DNA of 64,000 nt from Lutjanus erythropterus (lineage: Eukaryota; Chordata; Actinopteri; Lutjaniformes; Lutjanidae): assembly GCA_020091685.1 (NCBI GenBank), contig CM034613.1, positions 27,111,337 through 27,175,336 on the forward strand, written 5' to 3'. Under the pieces are notes generated by a model. The model was not told where the DNA came from. It ran no database searches and saw only the letters and a program-made list of their open reading frames with translations. Of this stretch, positions 31,668-43,379 are shown piece by piece (position 1 is the stretch's first letter; each line of letters starts with the position of its first letter). The translations under genes and the position numbers were made by a program.

Positions 31668-32310
31668 ACCAAGATGTGTATTGTCATCAAGTCTGACCAC
31701 AAGCCCCTCGAATCCATACTGAGAAAGACTCCTGCAGCAGCACCAGGATCAATGAATGATATCACAGCTACAGAGATATGACATCACCATCTTGCACCAC
31801 CCTGGAAAAGGCATTCCAGTCGCAGACACATTGTCCAGAAAGTCAATCTACATCAATGAGATCAATCTGAGTGAAGGCATGGATGCCCAGGTGCACATGC
31901 TTATTAATGACCTACAGCTGGCCTGAATAAAGAAAGAGCTGCCCAGTCAGTGTCATTGAATACTGGAATCACAGATACAAGATCACAGATATAAGCGGCA
32001 TATTTAAAGGTGAGAAGATCATCATTCCACACACACTTTGAAAAGAAATGCTGAGGCATATGCACAAGACACATGTGAGTAGATAAGGGTGAACAAATAG
32101 CTTGAGACGTTCTATTTTGTCCATCATAAACACACAGATCGAGGCCATGGTGAAGTGTTCAATATGCATGGAGCACCATAGCTCAAACACGAGAGAACCA
32201 ATCATCTCACATCTGATTCTTGAGAAGCCATGGCAAGTCACTGCTACAGACTTGTTCAAGTCCATCAATTTACTTCTCTGTACGCCACTGTTCTTAATAA
32301 CTGTCTGACT
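31668..32310 (+). mobile_element. Ty3/gypsy retrotransposon pol remnant (RNase H to integrase)
   Basis: Broken plus-strand frames show an RNase H-type SDHKPLESI motif, then pieces of a linker, then an integrase N-terminal region with paired Cys and the KPWQV..TDLF motif. Many stops and shifts are present and no LTR was recognised, so it is inactive. Confidence 0.75.
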
Positions 32311-32439
32311 GTAGGGGAAGCTGATCATCATACAGACTCTATTCCTGCAGCTGGGAAACACACACACAGGAATTTTGTTTTGGGCATGAGAAGCTGCAGC
32401 CTTTATTCACTAACAAACTCAAACCTGCACTGTACATAT

Positions 32440-32830
32440 AAACTAAAAACCACATAGTAAAGGTTAAAATCTGTCACAAAAACAAATTCTTCTCAGAAAT
32501 CACTAAAATTACTTAAAGAATTCTACTTTTTTGCTCTGTATGGTTCTGCAAGGCACGTTCAGGGGTAACTTTCAGTGTATATGCATAGTAGAGGAGCTGC
32601 AGAAGTCCAGAATATAAACCAAACAGATACTACATGGACCAATTTGAATAACTTGAATAGTGGCACTTTTTAATGTCCTCTGTAAACAATTCCATTGTTG
32701 TTTTCTCTATTTGCAGCTTTTTTTTTATACCCATGTGTTGTCAAATTGATAAAAATGTTTTCTTCATTTGCTTGTGTTTTGTCTGTTTACGTACGTTTTG
32801 CAGTGTGTTGGGCTCTCAGGGCCACCGTAG
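32440..32830 (+). repeat. Orphan fragment of zinc-finger intron 1, inverted relative to gene D
   Basis: Plus-strand sequence resembles 42895-43300 (end of gene F intron 1) and 50800-50940 (gene G), including GTGTTGGGCTCTCAGGGCCACC near 32806. The finger exon that should follow is missing; the sequence joins the gene D promoter unit instead. Confidence 0.6.
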
Positions 32831-32878
32831 GCTTAGACAAACACACAGGAGGTGACACACAAACCACTTCAAAATCAC

Positions 32879-32896
32879 CTTTTGTGGAGAACTCAT
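32879..32896 (-). CDS. Zinc-finger gene D (and perhaps C), six-codon first exon
   Basis: Reverse strand ATGAGTTCTCCACAAAAG codes MSSPQK, donor GTGATT. Phase 0 into 31326. It could also serve gene C by alternative splicing. Confidence 0.7.
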
Positions 32897-33070
32897 GTTT
32901 CTTCTTCGTTGGTCAGCCGTCCTGAAATCAGACAAAATGGTCTCCAGTGTTTCTCTCCACAGTCTCATCGGTGCAGCCGCCGAAGGAGGGAAAGCTTGGA
33001 TGATTCCAACTCCCCCGAGCTGACAGGGCTCCAGAAAAAACGACCACTACATGAACATACTGAACATTAA
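32897..33070 (-). promoter_or_regulatory. Promoter of gene D, without CGCG boxes
   Basis: Keeps the CGAAGAAGAAAC lead, a GACGGC-like element and ACAAAATGGTC (32932-32942, YY1-like), but has no TCTCGCGAGA. The AGGAGGGAAAGCTTGGATGA stretch is shared with the gene F side of the 40.5 kb promoter. Confidence 0.6.
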
Positions 33071-33164
33071 TGATCTGAGCAAATGATTTGGCCCCATAAT
33101 ACAAACAGCTATGGTTCTTGTCGATTCACTGTCTGCTGAAATCATCCAGAGAGCTGCAGTATCA

Positions 33165-33182
33165 CCCCCCCCCCCCCCCCCC
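33165..33182. repeat. Poly-C run in a conserved promoter-upstream element
   Basis: Eighteen C in a row within the element ending GGTTCAGTCC. The same place has 5-8 C in other units (about 20030, 25236, 40466). Confidence 0.9.
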
Positions 33183-33339
33183 TCAGAACCAACAGTAAAT
33201 GGTTCAGTCCAAGCAGCACATCAGTCAGAGAAGGTGGAAACTTCAGACCAAACACACAGAGATATGGAAGCCTATTTCTGCCATACAGAAAAATACAAGA
33301 AAAAATATATGCTGATGGTAATGTTATGTGAAAAAAGTC

Positions 33340-33600
33340 AAATGTATGATAGAAGTCAGAATTATGAAATAAAAAGTCATAATTTTATCTCATAATTACA
33401 CCTTTTATCTCATCAAGACTCAATGTTAAATTTTTGTTTATAATTATGACTTTCTATGTCATATTTATATGTTAAAAATCTTTTTTCTTTTTAAAGTATT
33501 TATAACTTTTTTCTCACATTTATGACTTTTTATCTCATAATTATGATTTTTTTTTTATCAAATAACTTTGATGTTATATCTCATAATTATGACTTACCAT
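33340..33600. repeat. Tandem ATAATTATGACTTTTTATCT-type repeat
   Basis: Irregular copies of a unit of about 20 bp (TCTCATAATTATGACTTT). Non-coding. Confidence 0.7.
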
Positions 33601-36600
33601 GGGGATGTTTCTTTTTCATTTGTAATTGAACAACATGGACTTCCATACACATCTGCAGAGGGTTAAGGGGTAAAAAAAAATTACATATTAAAAGAAAGAG
33701 AGAAGGAAAAAAAGGGGAAGGGAAAAAATGATTCAGCAATTCAGACAATTAAACTTTTTACACATAAAGGATACGATTCACAGAGTCTTGAACAGTTTGT
33801 TTGTATTGTGCATTTAAATTATTAAACTTCAAATAAAGATTTTCTGTTACAAAATGTATTTTGGTGAATATGTAAAACTTTTTTTAAGATAGAGATTTAT
33901 GATATAATACTGTTTTGTTCTGCTCTGCTGACATCATAAAAAACAAACGTTTTGTGTAGTCATGAAAAAGATGAATCGCATAATTCAGTACAGTTTATTT
34001 CAGCAAATTGATCAAATAAATTAGAATATTGTGTAAAATAAAGAAAAATGAATGATGGAACAATGAACAAAATGATCAGTAATTATTTTTTTTTATGAGT
34101 GTGAGTTTCAGCAAGTGAGGTGCAGTACAATAATAATGTAATAATAATCACTCTGGTGGTTTGATTTCTATTGATCAGTGTTATCCAATTACAGCATTCT
34201 GACAGTCATTGCATTTTGTTCCTTTAGCTGCAATTTTATCAATACTTTAATCAATCTAAAATGATTTATAGTGTTTCTATTAAAGAATGAAGTAACTACA
34301 GTCAGTTCAAGAGAATCAATTATCATGTTTTCATGTCTCATCAGACCTCCAGAAGACAGCAGTGAGTCGAAGCAGCCAGTAGGTGGCAGCACATCACCAC
34401 ACCTGAACCTGCAGAGGAGCTTCAATGATCATCCAACCACCACAGAATACTCAACAGACTTACTTTTTGTTCAAAAAACTCAGGAGGGGTAAACAAACAT
34501 TTTTATTTATCATACTGAGGCCTTTGTTGTTGTTGTTGTTGTCTGTTCTCATTAAAAGACAAATTAATATGAACATACTCAAATAGAAACATCCTTTAAA
34601 TGCACTAAACAACTTCAAACTCCACAGAAATTCATTCATAAAGGTCTGACCTGGAATCTGCGTGGTGACATATGTTTTATTTTTATTTTTATTTTTAATT
34701 CTATTAATATTAGAATGTGAATATCATGTCATAACAACATATTTACCAAGTAAGAATATGATCCTCAGTGGTCCTTACATTGTACGATGAAATAGTTGGC
34801 AAGAAAAACCACATATTTGCCCCCCCCAGACTAATAGTAGAGGTGGAGTTGCTCCATATTGTGTATGTAGTTTGTTATGAAGTTAAAGCAAATATGATAC
34901 AGAAACTAAGCACAGTGTGAAGACTGGATGCTACAAAGTTACTAAGCAAATCATGGTCAGTTCTTTATCAAAATGCCCAAATACCTCAAAATCTTCAAAA
35001 GTGAGAGAATCTGTAAATAAAATATGCAATATTCAGGTAATATTTTTTTAATTACATATTCATCATATTCATTAAATCACTAAAAGGAACAATGTGTAGC
35101 AATGCAAGGATTAAGATTTTTGAATAAAACAGAACATAATAAAAGTAGATCCAGGCTAATGAATAAGAAAATAAATTCTTTTAAACATTAAAAAAGTGTA
35201 ACAAAAACAACTAGTACGATTATTTCACATTGCAAGCATTAAAAGAAAGCATGAAAAAGATGAAATATCAGTATCACGTACAGAAGGATTATTGAATACA
35301 ACAGATGACATGAAGTCAATCCAAGAAGTGGTACAGTACAATTAAAAAGTGTAAACAAGTTAAACAAAGGCAACAAGTTTGAGTTCTAAGTTCTTCTCAA
35401 CTTCATAAGTAGAAAAGTTGTGGCACATTATCAGAGCAAAGAGCAGCTTTACATTTTATTAAATTGTCTTTGTTGACGTGATTCATCCTAAGAGCACGAC
35501 TGAATGACAACAGTCACTTCCAGGCAGACAACTGGCAGCTGATTTTAATTGTGATAAATTAAATCTGCTAACATGTTTATTTCTGATTTTCAGCTGTAAA
35601 TGTAAACAGATCTTATAAGACCTGCTGTGCTTATTTTATGTACTGTGTTGCTTTGCTATCATCTTTGATAAGCCAAATCTATCAAACAGTAACATCTCAA
35701 AACTGGTTGAACTAACTGCTAATCTGCCTTGAGGTGTCTTTTCTTCGCTCTTTACAGGAACCGAAACCGAGTTCTTGTTCCCAAGGTTCAGTGCCACAGG
35801 ATAAATGTAACCATCATACATTTTTACTGCTGCTGTTCTTTTAAAGTAATAATTCCGTAAATCTTGATGCAGATATGTTGTCTTGTGAAAAGACAAGACA
35901 CACAAGCTGTTTGACTCTAAAAAAAAAAAAAAAAAAGGAAAATGGACTGATCTAAAAGCCGTCACTTTCGTCTCCAATGGACAAAATCCTACAAACTGTC
36001 TTTGCAAATTTTCCATCATCATATAACCAGATCAGAAGCTTATGGTGTTTAATGTATTATTATTATTATTGTTATCATTATTATTATTATTGCATTTAAT
36101 ATTATGGTGGTAACTACAGACAGAGAGGCTGATGCATTGGAGCCAATATTAACAATAATTCATAACATTATTACATGCAAGTTCAAAAATAAAAAGGCAG
36201 ATTTTTCATTTTAGGAGATTTGTCTAATTTTCTCTGTTGCTTCATCAATGAGCAACAGTAAATATACGAAAGCGTTTCTTATCAAATCACTTGATTGATG
36301 GAATAATCAATAGAATACTCGATTACTAAAATAACTGATAGCTGTAGCCCTACTTTAATCCTAACCCTTTTTTGTTGCTTATCAAAAAAATGATTGGACC
36401 AGAGACTTTTTGTGATCCAATCCACCCCTGCAGTGCACTCATGATCATTATTTTTACACGACACACGTAAGCTGTAGACATGTGGCTTCCTCCATTTTCC
36501 AATCCTGTCATGATTTGATTGCAAAAGTGAGGACCAGAGAGGAAGTTTTTCTGATCAGATTACGCAATTAATTGATGGAGTATTGAGTAGAACACTCAAA

Positions 36601-37211
36601 CACAAAAATAATCAAAGGCTGCAGCCCGATTTATAGTCAAACTGTCAAGTTTCAGCTGTCAGTTTCTTTATCTTGTAGACCAACATGTCAGCTGGGTATC
36701 TACTTTAAGCCAACGTTGGTCAAAGCATAAAACATACATTTTAGATGAATGAGAGGTATACATTTTGAAGTAGCACCATGAAAAGAAAAAAAACATTTAA
36801 CATGTTGCGATAAAACGACATGTACATGAGGCTTTTCTACCCAGAATTTACTGTAAACAAATATTCTGTTTGGTTCTATAGTGTTGAATTATATACAAAA
36901 GAATCAAGGCAAAGACCTGACAGGTGGACAGTATCACTTTCAGCCATAAGAGACTCGAACAAAATACAATTTAGTACAGAGAACAGGTTTTAACACAAGT
37001 ATGAGATAAACATAACAGATCAGGAGTCATATTTTTCTCTGATGCACCCTTGAGGGTGTTATAATCATGACATACATAAGAAAAATCAGGGCCTGTACTC
37101 CAAACCAGGATTTAACCACGAGTACAAACGAATCTTACAGTTTGTCTTTTTGTGACATGGTTATATTGTGCATGCAGTGCATCATGGGACAGGCTTCAGG
37201 GACTATGAACA
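33601..37211. other. Spacer between gene D promoter and gene E
   Basis: No gene seen. Contains a CTCF-like motif (34375-34391), a GTT repeat (34525-34546), a block (34960-35420) matching conserved 3' flanks of other units but with no finger exon beside it, poly-A (35920-35937), an ATT repeat (36055-36092), and the 3' flank of gene E from about 36950. Confidence 0.5.
34375..34391 (+). promoter_or_regulatory. CTCF-like motif, forward
   Basis: GCCAGTAGGTGGCAGCA, about 1.5 kb upstream of the gene D first exon and in the same repeated block as 26172-26188. Confidence 0.4.
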
Positions 37212-37358
37212 CCAGGGGCCTCATTTATAAATGTGGCATATTCATAGATGAAGCCGTACAGGTGCTTACAGGTGATTTTTAAAAATCTGAATATTTCTGT
37301 ACATAAGCACTTTCTGTGTTTTGTCTGTACACTATCTTTGATAAATGAGGCCCCTGGT
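37212..37358. mobile_element. Short MITE with CCAGGGGCCTCATTTAT termini
   Basis: A 147-bp element. CCAGGGGCCTCATTTATAAA at the left is mirrored by GATAAATGAGGCCCCTGG at the right. It lies just downstream of gene E, as its relative (15150-15508) lies downstream of gene A. Confidence 0.85.
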
Positions 37359-37537
37359 GACTTGAAAACTGCAAATATAAACTTCTGAAATTGAAACCAC
37401 AAGATATTTAGGTTACTTATAATGAAAGCAATGTTATCACTTGATCCCCCCCCACTCTACATCATGTTTATATGTTTCTCAAGAATCAGATCATGATAAG
37501 TGCATACCTCTTTGCATTTCATTTCATTTTAACTCAC

Positions 37538-38344
37538 TCATGCAACATGAGGTTCCTGGTCTGGTATTTCATTCTCTGGTGAGACACACTTGTGACTCTC
37601 TTGACTCAAGTTTTTCTTACACTTGTCACACCAGTATGGTTTGTATCCTGTGTGGGTACGCTCATGTCGTTTGACTTCAGTTGATGTGTAGAAAGATTTG
37701 TAACAGTATTGACACTGATGTTGTTTGAGTCCAGTATGGATCAGTTTGTGTTTGTGATATGAAGATGAATGCCTGAAATTCTTCCCGCACTGTTCACAGC
37801 TGTACTGTGTCTGGTTGGTTCCAGTGTGGACATGCTCGTGCTTTGCACGTGTGTCTGCTGATCTGAAGGCTTGGTCACAGTATCTGCACTTGAAGGGCTT
37901 CTCTCCAGTATGGATACGTTCATGATACAGATATGAACTGGAGGAAGTAAAGGCTTTCCCACATAGATGACAAGGGTAAAGTTTTTCTCTAGTGTGGACG
38001 TTTCTGTGGGTGGTGTAATGACCTAGCTGACTGAAGCTCTTCCCACATTCCTTGCAGGTGTATGGTTTCACTCCTGTGTGGATCCGTTCGTGCACTCTGC
38101 ATTCTGATGAAGCAATGAAAGCTTTGTCACAGAATCTGCAGTGAAACGGTTTCTCTCCAGTGTGGATTCGTTGGTGTTTCTTGAGATCACCCAAGTGAGC
38201 GAAAGCTGTCCCACACTGGTCACAGCTGTATGGTCTCTCTCCAGTGTGAACTTTCATATGAGTCTTTAGTCGATACGATGTAGGGAATGCTTTCTCACAG
38301 TGTGGGCAGCGGTGGGATTTCTGGGTTTTTGTGCCTCTCTTTTT
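37538..38344 (-). CDS. Zinc-finger gene E, finger exon (9 fingers)
   Basis: Opens after a CTACAG acceptor with KKRGTKTQKSHRCPHC; 268 residues, 274 with exon 1. Nine fingers, but the linker before finger 7 is TGTNQTQY, longer than the standard TGEKPY. The last finger is cut to WCDKCKKNLSQESHKC, five residues shorter than in its sisters, so it should not bind zinc normally. A 14-residue tail follows (VSPENEIPDQEPHVA), close to that of gene F and absent from A-D. The reading frame extends upstream past the acceptor, but that part is intron. Confidence 0.9.
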   Translation of the reverse strand, partial: KKRGTKTQKSHRCPHCEKAFPTSYRLKTHMKVHTGERPYSCDQCGTAFAHLGDLKKHQRIHTGEKPFHCRFCDKAFIASSECRVHERIHTGVKPYTCKECGKSFSQLGHYTTHRNVHTREKLYPCHLCGKAFTSSSSYLYHERIHTGEKPFKCRYCDQAFRSADTRAKHEHVHTGTNQTQYSCEQCGKNFRHSSSYHKHKLIHTGLKQHQCQYCYKSFYTSTEVKRHERTHTGYKPYWCDKCKKNLSQESHKCVSPENEIPDQEPHVA

Positions 38345-40216
38345 CTGTAGAGAGAGACAAAGACACAGAGAGAGAGAGAGTGTGTGAAGTGCAGTGGTGG
38401 ACAGAAAATTAAATATTATCTCTGGCTTCCACAGCATTGCAACAGAAAAACACGTAAAAAGACAAAACACAAGCCAATGACAAAAAAAATAAAATAAAAT
38501 AAATTTTACAACACATGCACTGTAATTAGAAAACATGTTTCAGATAGAAAAAACCCAAGAAGTCACTGGAATTGCGTCCATCATCAGTTTATGTTTAGGC
38601 TGTCATTAACAATTAATTGATTATTTAAATAATCACCAAATATTTGGATGATTAATTAATTGGTTTGAGCATTTTTAAGAAAAAAAAATACAAAACTCTC
38701 TGATTCCAGCTTCTTAAATATACATTTTCTGGTTTCTTCCCTTCTTTATAACAGTAAACAAAATTTTTTTGGGTTGTGGGCAAAACAATACATTTAAGAA
38801 TGTTAACTTTTATTCCTATTAAATGATGAATAGAGAAAATAATCATCAGTTGCAGCCATATTTGTCACTTTTACCTGATTCATTAGTGTTGGCAGACACC
38901 TATACCTGCAGAAGGACCTGGAATTAACTTTTTAGGTCATCAGACAGACGTGTGGTCGAAAATTTCTACTCTTTTTTTTTACAAGCCAAAATATAAAATG
39001 TATAGAGCCTATAATACATACATAATAACTATGGTTGTTTACTGTTCACATCTGAACCGATACCAGTACCAAGAATTCACTTCTGGTACCCATAACACCA
39101 TTTTTCAGTACTTTGCTTTCCTCTGTCATAACAATCATTGAATTTGTTTTATAAAAATAAGTTTGAACTTATCTATGTCAACATTTAATTTAGAGCATTT
39201 TACCACACTTAATAAAATCCTAAGTGTCCTAAACAAATATTTGATTTGTCTTTTTTTTTCTTACAGTGCAGTGTGCTAGCTACACAGGCCAACTACTAAT
39301 GTTATCTACACAGACTAACTACTTGCGTTAGCTACACACGTCAACTAACATGATCAGCTAAACAGATCAACCTCTAACATTACCTATACAGACCAATGAC
39401 TAACATTAGCTACATAGACGACCACTAATGTTAACTACACAGAATGACTGCTAGCGTTGGCTACATAGGCCAACTACTAATGTCAGCTATGTAGATCATC
39501 TGCTACTAATATTAGCTACACAACTCAACCGCTAACATTAGCTTCACCAGATTATTGGTTATCATAGGCAGTAAAACTCGCTTAAGACAATGACAGTGTT
39601 TCACTTGTCATCCAAGAGGCTTCTTCAGTTCTGTTATATTAGGTCTAACAATTTCAACATATTTGGTGTTGTATCACTTTGTACCTACTTTGATACTGTG
39701 ATATTTGGATTAGATTATTATCTACATTTTTAACAAGTAATCAGTCATTGTAAAGTAACACTGGGCTGAGTTTGGGCTGGTTTGATCACAGAGCAGGCGT
39801 GACAACCCTGCACTTTTATGCTGTGGACATGAGGGAGAGACGAGCAGAGCAGACAAATTCACAAACACATAAAAAGCTTTAAATCAATGACGTTATAATA
39901 AAGATCAGCTACACACGTGATTAGCAAACAGCAGAGGAGCTGAACGCGAGTAAACAGGCTGCTGTGTCTCTGCTATCAGAAATACTGAACTTTAAGAGGA
40001 AAGGTGCTTCTAATGAGTCTAATAAAACATCTATTACTCTAAAACGTTGATAAATTTGCATGAACAGCGTCAAGCTCAGATGGAGCCAAAAGACAGGAAG
40101 GAGCTGCTTCACGTGGTCAAACGTCACTCCGAGCCTCAATAATGCTGATATGTAAAGTAAAGAACATTAATGTCGGCCGACATCAACAAACACACAACAC
40201 ACTTTTTTAAAATCAC
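38345..40216 (-). other. Intron 1 of zinc-finger gene E
   Basis: Contains a GA tract at the acceptor, a dispersed fish repeat in reverse (38590-38860), a 26-bp minisatellite (39279-39540), and the conserved promoter-proximal part. The latter has GTGGTCAAACGTCACTCCGA near 40114 and ATGTCGGCCGACAT near 40171. Confidence 0.65.
39279..39540. repeat. Minisatellite, about ten 26-bp units
   Basis: Degenerate units of the form GCTACACAGACCAACTACTA plus ACATTA, length 25-29 bp. Confidence 0.85.
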
Positions 40217-40234
40217 CTTTTGAGGAGAACTCAT
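40217..40234 (-). CDS. Zinc-finger gene E, six-codon first exon
   Basis: Reverse strand ATGAGTTCTCCTCAAAAG codes MSSPQK, donor GTGATT. Phase 0 into 38344. Confidence 0.75.
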
Positions 40235-40807
40235 GCTTCTTCTTCGTCAGTCTGCCGTCCTGAAGTCAGACAAAATGGCCGCGGCGGTTCCTCACCAGAG
40301 TCTCCTGTCAGCAGTGCAGCCGTGAAACCAGCCGCCCTGAACTGACGGAGCTCCACAAAAACACCACGTTCACAATAATCTACCGAGCAAACGATACCTG
40401 AGACAGTCAGTGATGTCGTGTCTGTTCATTCCTTTTCTGATAAAAACATCCAAGTGGCCGAAGTATCACCCCCTCAGTACAAACACAGAGTGGTTCAGTC
40501 CTATCGAGCTGCTCCTCGTATCTGACTGGTAAGCGGCTCGGACTGAACCATTCATTGTTTGTAGGGGGGAGATACGGTGGACAAACACGGTATCATTTTA
40601 TAGCTGGGATTCTACAAAGCTAAACTACTTTATTAGGGACCCTATATAATTTCCTCGGATGATTCATGGTCTCTGTGTTCATGAAGTATTTTTGAGGACC
40701 CCTGTCATCCCTGGGACGGTTGGTATGATCCAAGCTTCCCTCCTCCAGCAGCTCAGCCTCTGTGTTCATGTGAGACAACATCACCTGTCTGACGAAGAAG
40801 AAGAAGC
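40235..40807. promoter_or_regulatory. Shared divergent promoter of genes E and F, an inverted repeat
   Basis: The 573 bp between the two ATGs is symmetrical about roughly 40,520. CCCCCTCAGTACAAACACAG with GGTTCAGTCC on the left faces GGACTGAACC with TTTGTAGGGGGGAG on the right. The E side has a strong YY1-like ACAAAATGGCCGC (40270-40282). No CGCG box is present. Each gene starts about 287 bp from the axis. Confidence 0.75.
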
Positions 40808-40825
40808 ATGAGTTCTCCACTTCAG
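40808..40825 (+). CDS. Zinc-finger gene F, six-codon first exon
   Basis: ATGAGTTCTCCACTTCAG codes MSSPLQ, donor GTGACT. Phase 0 into 43380. Preceded by GACGAAGAAGAAGAAGC as in the other copies. Confidence 0.75.
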
Positions 40826-43379
40826 GTGACTTTAAAGGTCTTTGTGTGTTTGTTCATGTCGGCCGACATTATTGTTCCTTATTTTATAACATTATTGGGG
40901 CTCGGAGTGACGTTTGACCACGTTGAGCAGCGCCTTCCGGTTTGTTCTCCAGCTGAGATTTTACGCCGAACGCTGAAATCGATCGATAACCACACAACCA
41001 GTGGTGATATTTATCATATTAGGTTTACTTTACCATGTCTCCAAAACACTCTGCTCTTCAGGGCTGAAGTCTCTTTCCCTCTGAAAGGGATATAACTGAG
41101 ATAGCATTAGCACTAGCTTAGCGTTAGCCTTCCTTCCAGCAGACTAGAGCTGAACGATTTGAAGAAATATGTAACAGCAATGAGTTTGCTTGATATTGCA
41201 ACGGCGATATGATTTGCGATATTAGAGGAAAGCATCATTAATTGTTCAGTCCTACAACCGATGAGTCTTTTATTAGTTTTGGGAAGCTGCAGCGTTTAAT
41301 TGACACGTGCACATTATTATGGACTTTAACATTAAGTTAAATGTTATCTATAATTAATTCACTGTCATTAAATTTCTGCTCCATGTCCCTCAATAGGGGG
41401 GGCAGGTGTGAGTGTGGTGCTATATGCAACAGTAATATTTACCCTGCTGTGAACAAGGTCCTAATAATGTCCAAATCTCTAATAATGGATTGCCATTAGT
41501 GTTTTATATAGAGCGCCTCTAGTGTTGGTCACCCTTTCTAAAGTGCCATGTTAAATTTGGGGTTAATATTTTGTTGATGATGTCAAAAACTTGATATTTT
41601 AAGTAAACCATGCATGCTGCATACAGGTTGCAGTGATAGTAGCAGCAAAAATATAAGAAGATAGATAATGCATAATATGCAGTATTAGAGGTAATTCTAA
41701 TTTTTACGTCATATCGTCATACATTTTGATTGAAAGTGTTAAAAATGACTATGGTGTGATTTTATTCTTTGTGCATCTTTTCCATCGATAAAAACCTTCA
41801 ATGTCATTCTTTGCTCTTATTTCAGTGAAGAAATATTCTCTAACTGATGCTATCATTGCTAACCTCTTCAGGAGCTGCCATTGTTTGTTTGAGATGAGTC
41901 GCTTCCATGGATGCTTCTCGCTGTCAGTGCACTCGAAATCATGCCTATAGCTGCCAGTAGTCCCTGGTGTGGACACAAACAGTTAGCTTGGAGCCTGGCA
42001 AGATGTATTCTCACGTGATCTTAAGAATCCAGCTGCCTCACAAGTTAAGGCATCCTCAGAAACCAGAAAATATTCACATTTAAAAAGCTCGACTAATAGA
42101 AATGACCCAAATGGATGGATCAATTAAAAAAAAAAGTTGGCGATTATTTGATTAATCGTTGCAGCTCTAGTATGTATTTGACATATAAATCATATCAGAT
42201 ACACACGTGTTGCCTGTTGTCAGTACTTGTATTTCTACTGGTTTTGTCTGATCCTGCCGTCTTGTAGTGTTACACACAAGTGTCACAGCAGCATTTTTGT
42301 TTACAGTAATAACACTCAGTAGTATGCCCTTCCTCTGGATATCTTATTATCATTTATTTATACCTTTTGTGGTGGTGAATCTGGCCTGCATTATGGTTTG
42401 GACTGATAATAAGGAGTGTAACAGTTGTGTGAGAGCTGTCATTGGTTTTATTTCCAAACTTTGGCATTTTACACAGTTCATACATACAGGAGATGAAGTA
42501 TTGAACTGAAGAAGTGAACTATCACTACTCTGTTCTGTAAGGGGTATTATTAAAGATGGACGGATCTAGATTCTGTTTTACTCATGAAGAATGTGCTTTT
42601 GCCTTCCAAGTCTTAATGGTTCAATCTCAGCTGCCTTTCCTTTTCCAACATGTCACCACATTTAGGTATCAGTCTTTCTTAGTAGTCACAGGCTCACCAG
42701 ATGCAAAATGTCTTTACATGTCATATCACAGCTGTTAGGGTGGGCCCATTTTAAGCCACCAGATATTTTAAGCCACCCTCTCATTTACCAATTGATTGGT
42801 TGAAGATAAGATAGAAAACAGAGTCTAGACAGTTATCCTGTGATGCTCTATGAGTGGTGGTCTTGCTCGTCTAATTGTAGTCTAATGAAGCTGATCGTAA
42901 AGGTGAAATATTAGTTACAAACAGTAAATCTCGTCAGAAATCATGAAAGTGACTGGTAGAATTCCAGTTTTCCACTCTGTAAGGTCCTGTGAGGGGTGTG
43001 CAGTGGTCAGTGTCAGCTCTTGTGCAGAGTAGATCAGCAGCAGCAGAAGTTAGTCCACATCATAAACATATAAACCAGTAATACCTGACCTTAATAACTT
43101 CATGAGTCACAAACCATGGTAGCAGGCCATGTTCAACACTTTTTAGTGTCCTCTGAAAACACTTCCATTGTCGAGTTTTTCTATCAGCATATTTTTAAAA
43201 TGCTGTGCATGTGTTGTAAAATTTCTGTTCTGAATTGGCTTGCATTTTACATCTGTTTTCTGAAGTTGAAGTGTGTTGAGCTCTCAGCGCCAGTGTAGAA
43301 ACCAGAGGTAACGTTTTCTCTTCAGTCCACCATTGTGCTTCACTTATACTGTTTTTCTCTGTGTCTTTGTCTGTTACAG
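40826..43379 (+). other. Intron 1 of zinc-finger gene F
   Basis: Near its start are the palindrome ATGTCGGCCGACAT (40856-40869) and GGAGTGACGTTTGACCACGT. Then come a GAGCTGAACGATTTGA-type dispersed repeat (41145-41280), an end fragment of the GTCCATAAAATG repeat (42050-42170), and the conserved 3' intron segment (42895-43300) up to acceptor CTGTTACAG. Confidence 0.65.

Larger units (their letters stand above)
31327..32878 (-). other. Intron 1 of zinc-finger gene D
   Basis: Contains a GA tract near the acceptor, a Ty3/gypsy pol remnant on the plus strand (31668-32310), and a plus-oriented fragment (32440-32830) homologous to the end of intron 1 in genes F and G. Confidence 0.6.

Noticed and set aside
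32673-33070. Short plus-strand frames across the gene D promoter
   Set aside because: They are overlapping reading of promoter and first exon sequence in the wrong strand.
38345-38536. Upstream extension of the gene E frame as an N-terminal hydrophobic segment
   Set aside because: It crosses a good splice acceptor and polypyrimidine tract; the family first exon at 40217-40234 explains the start.
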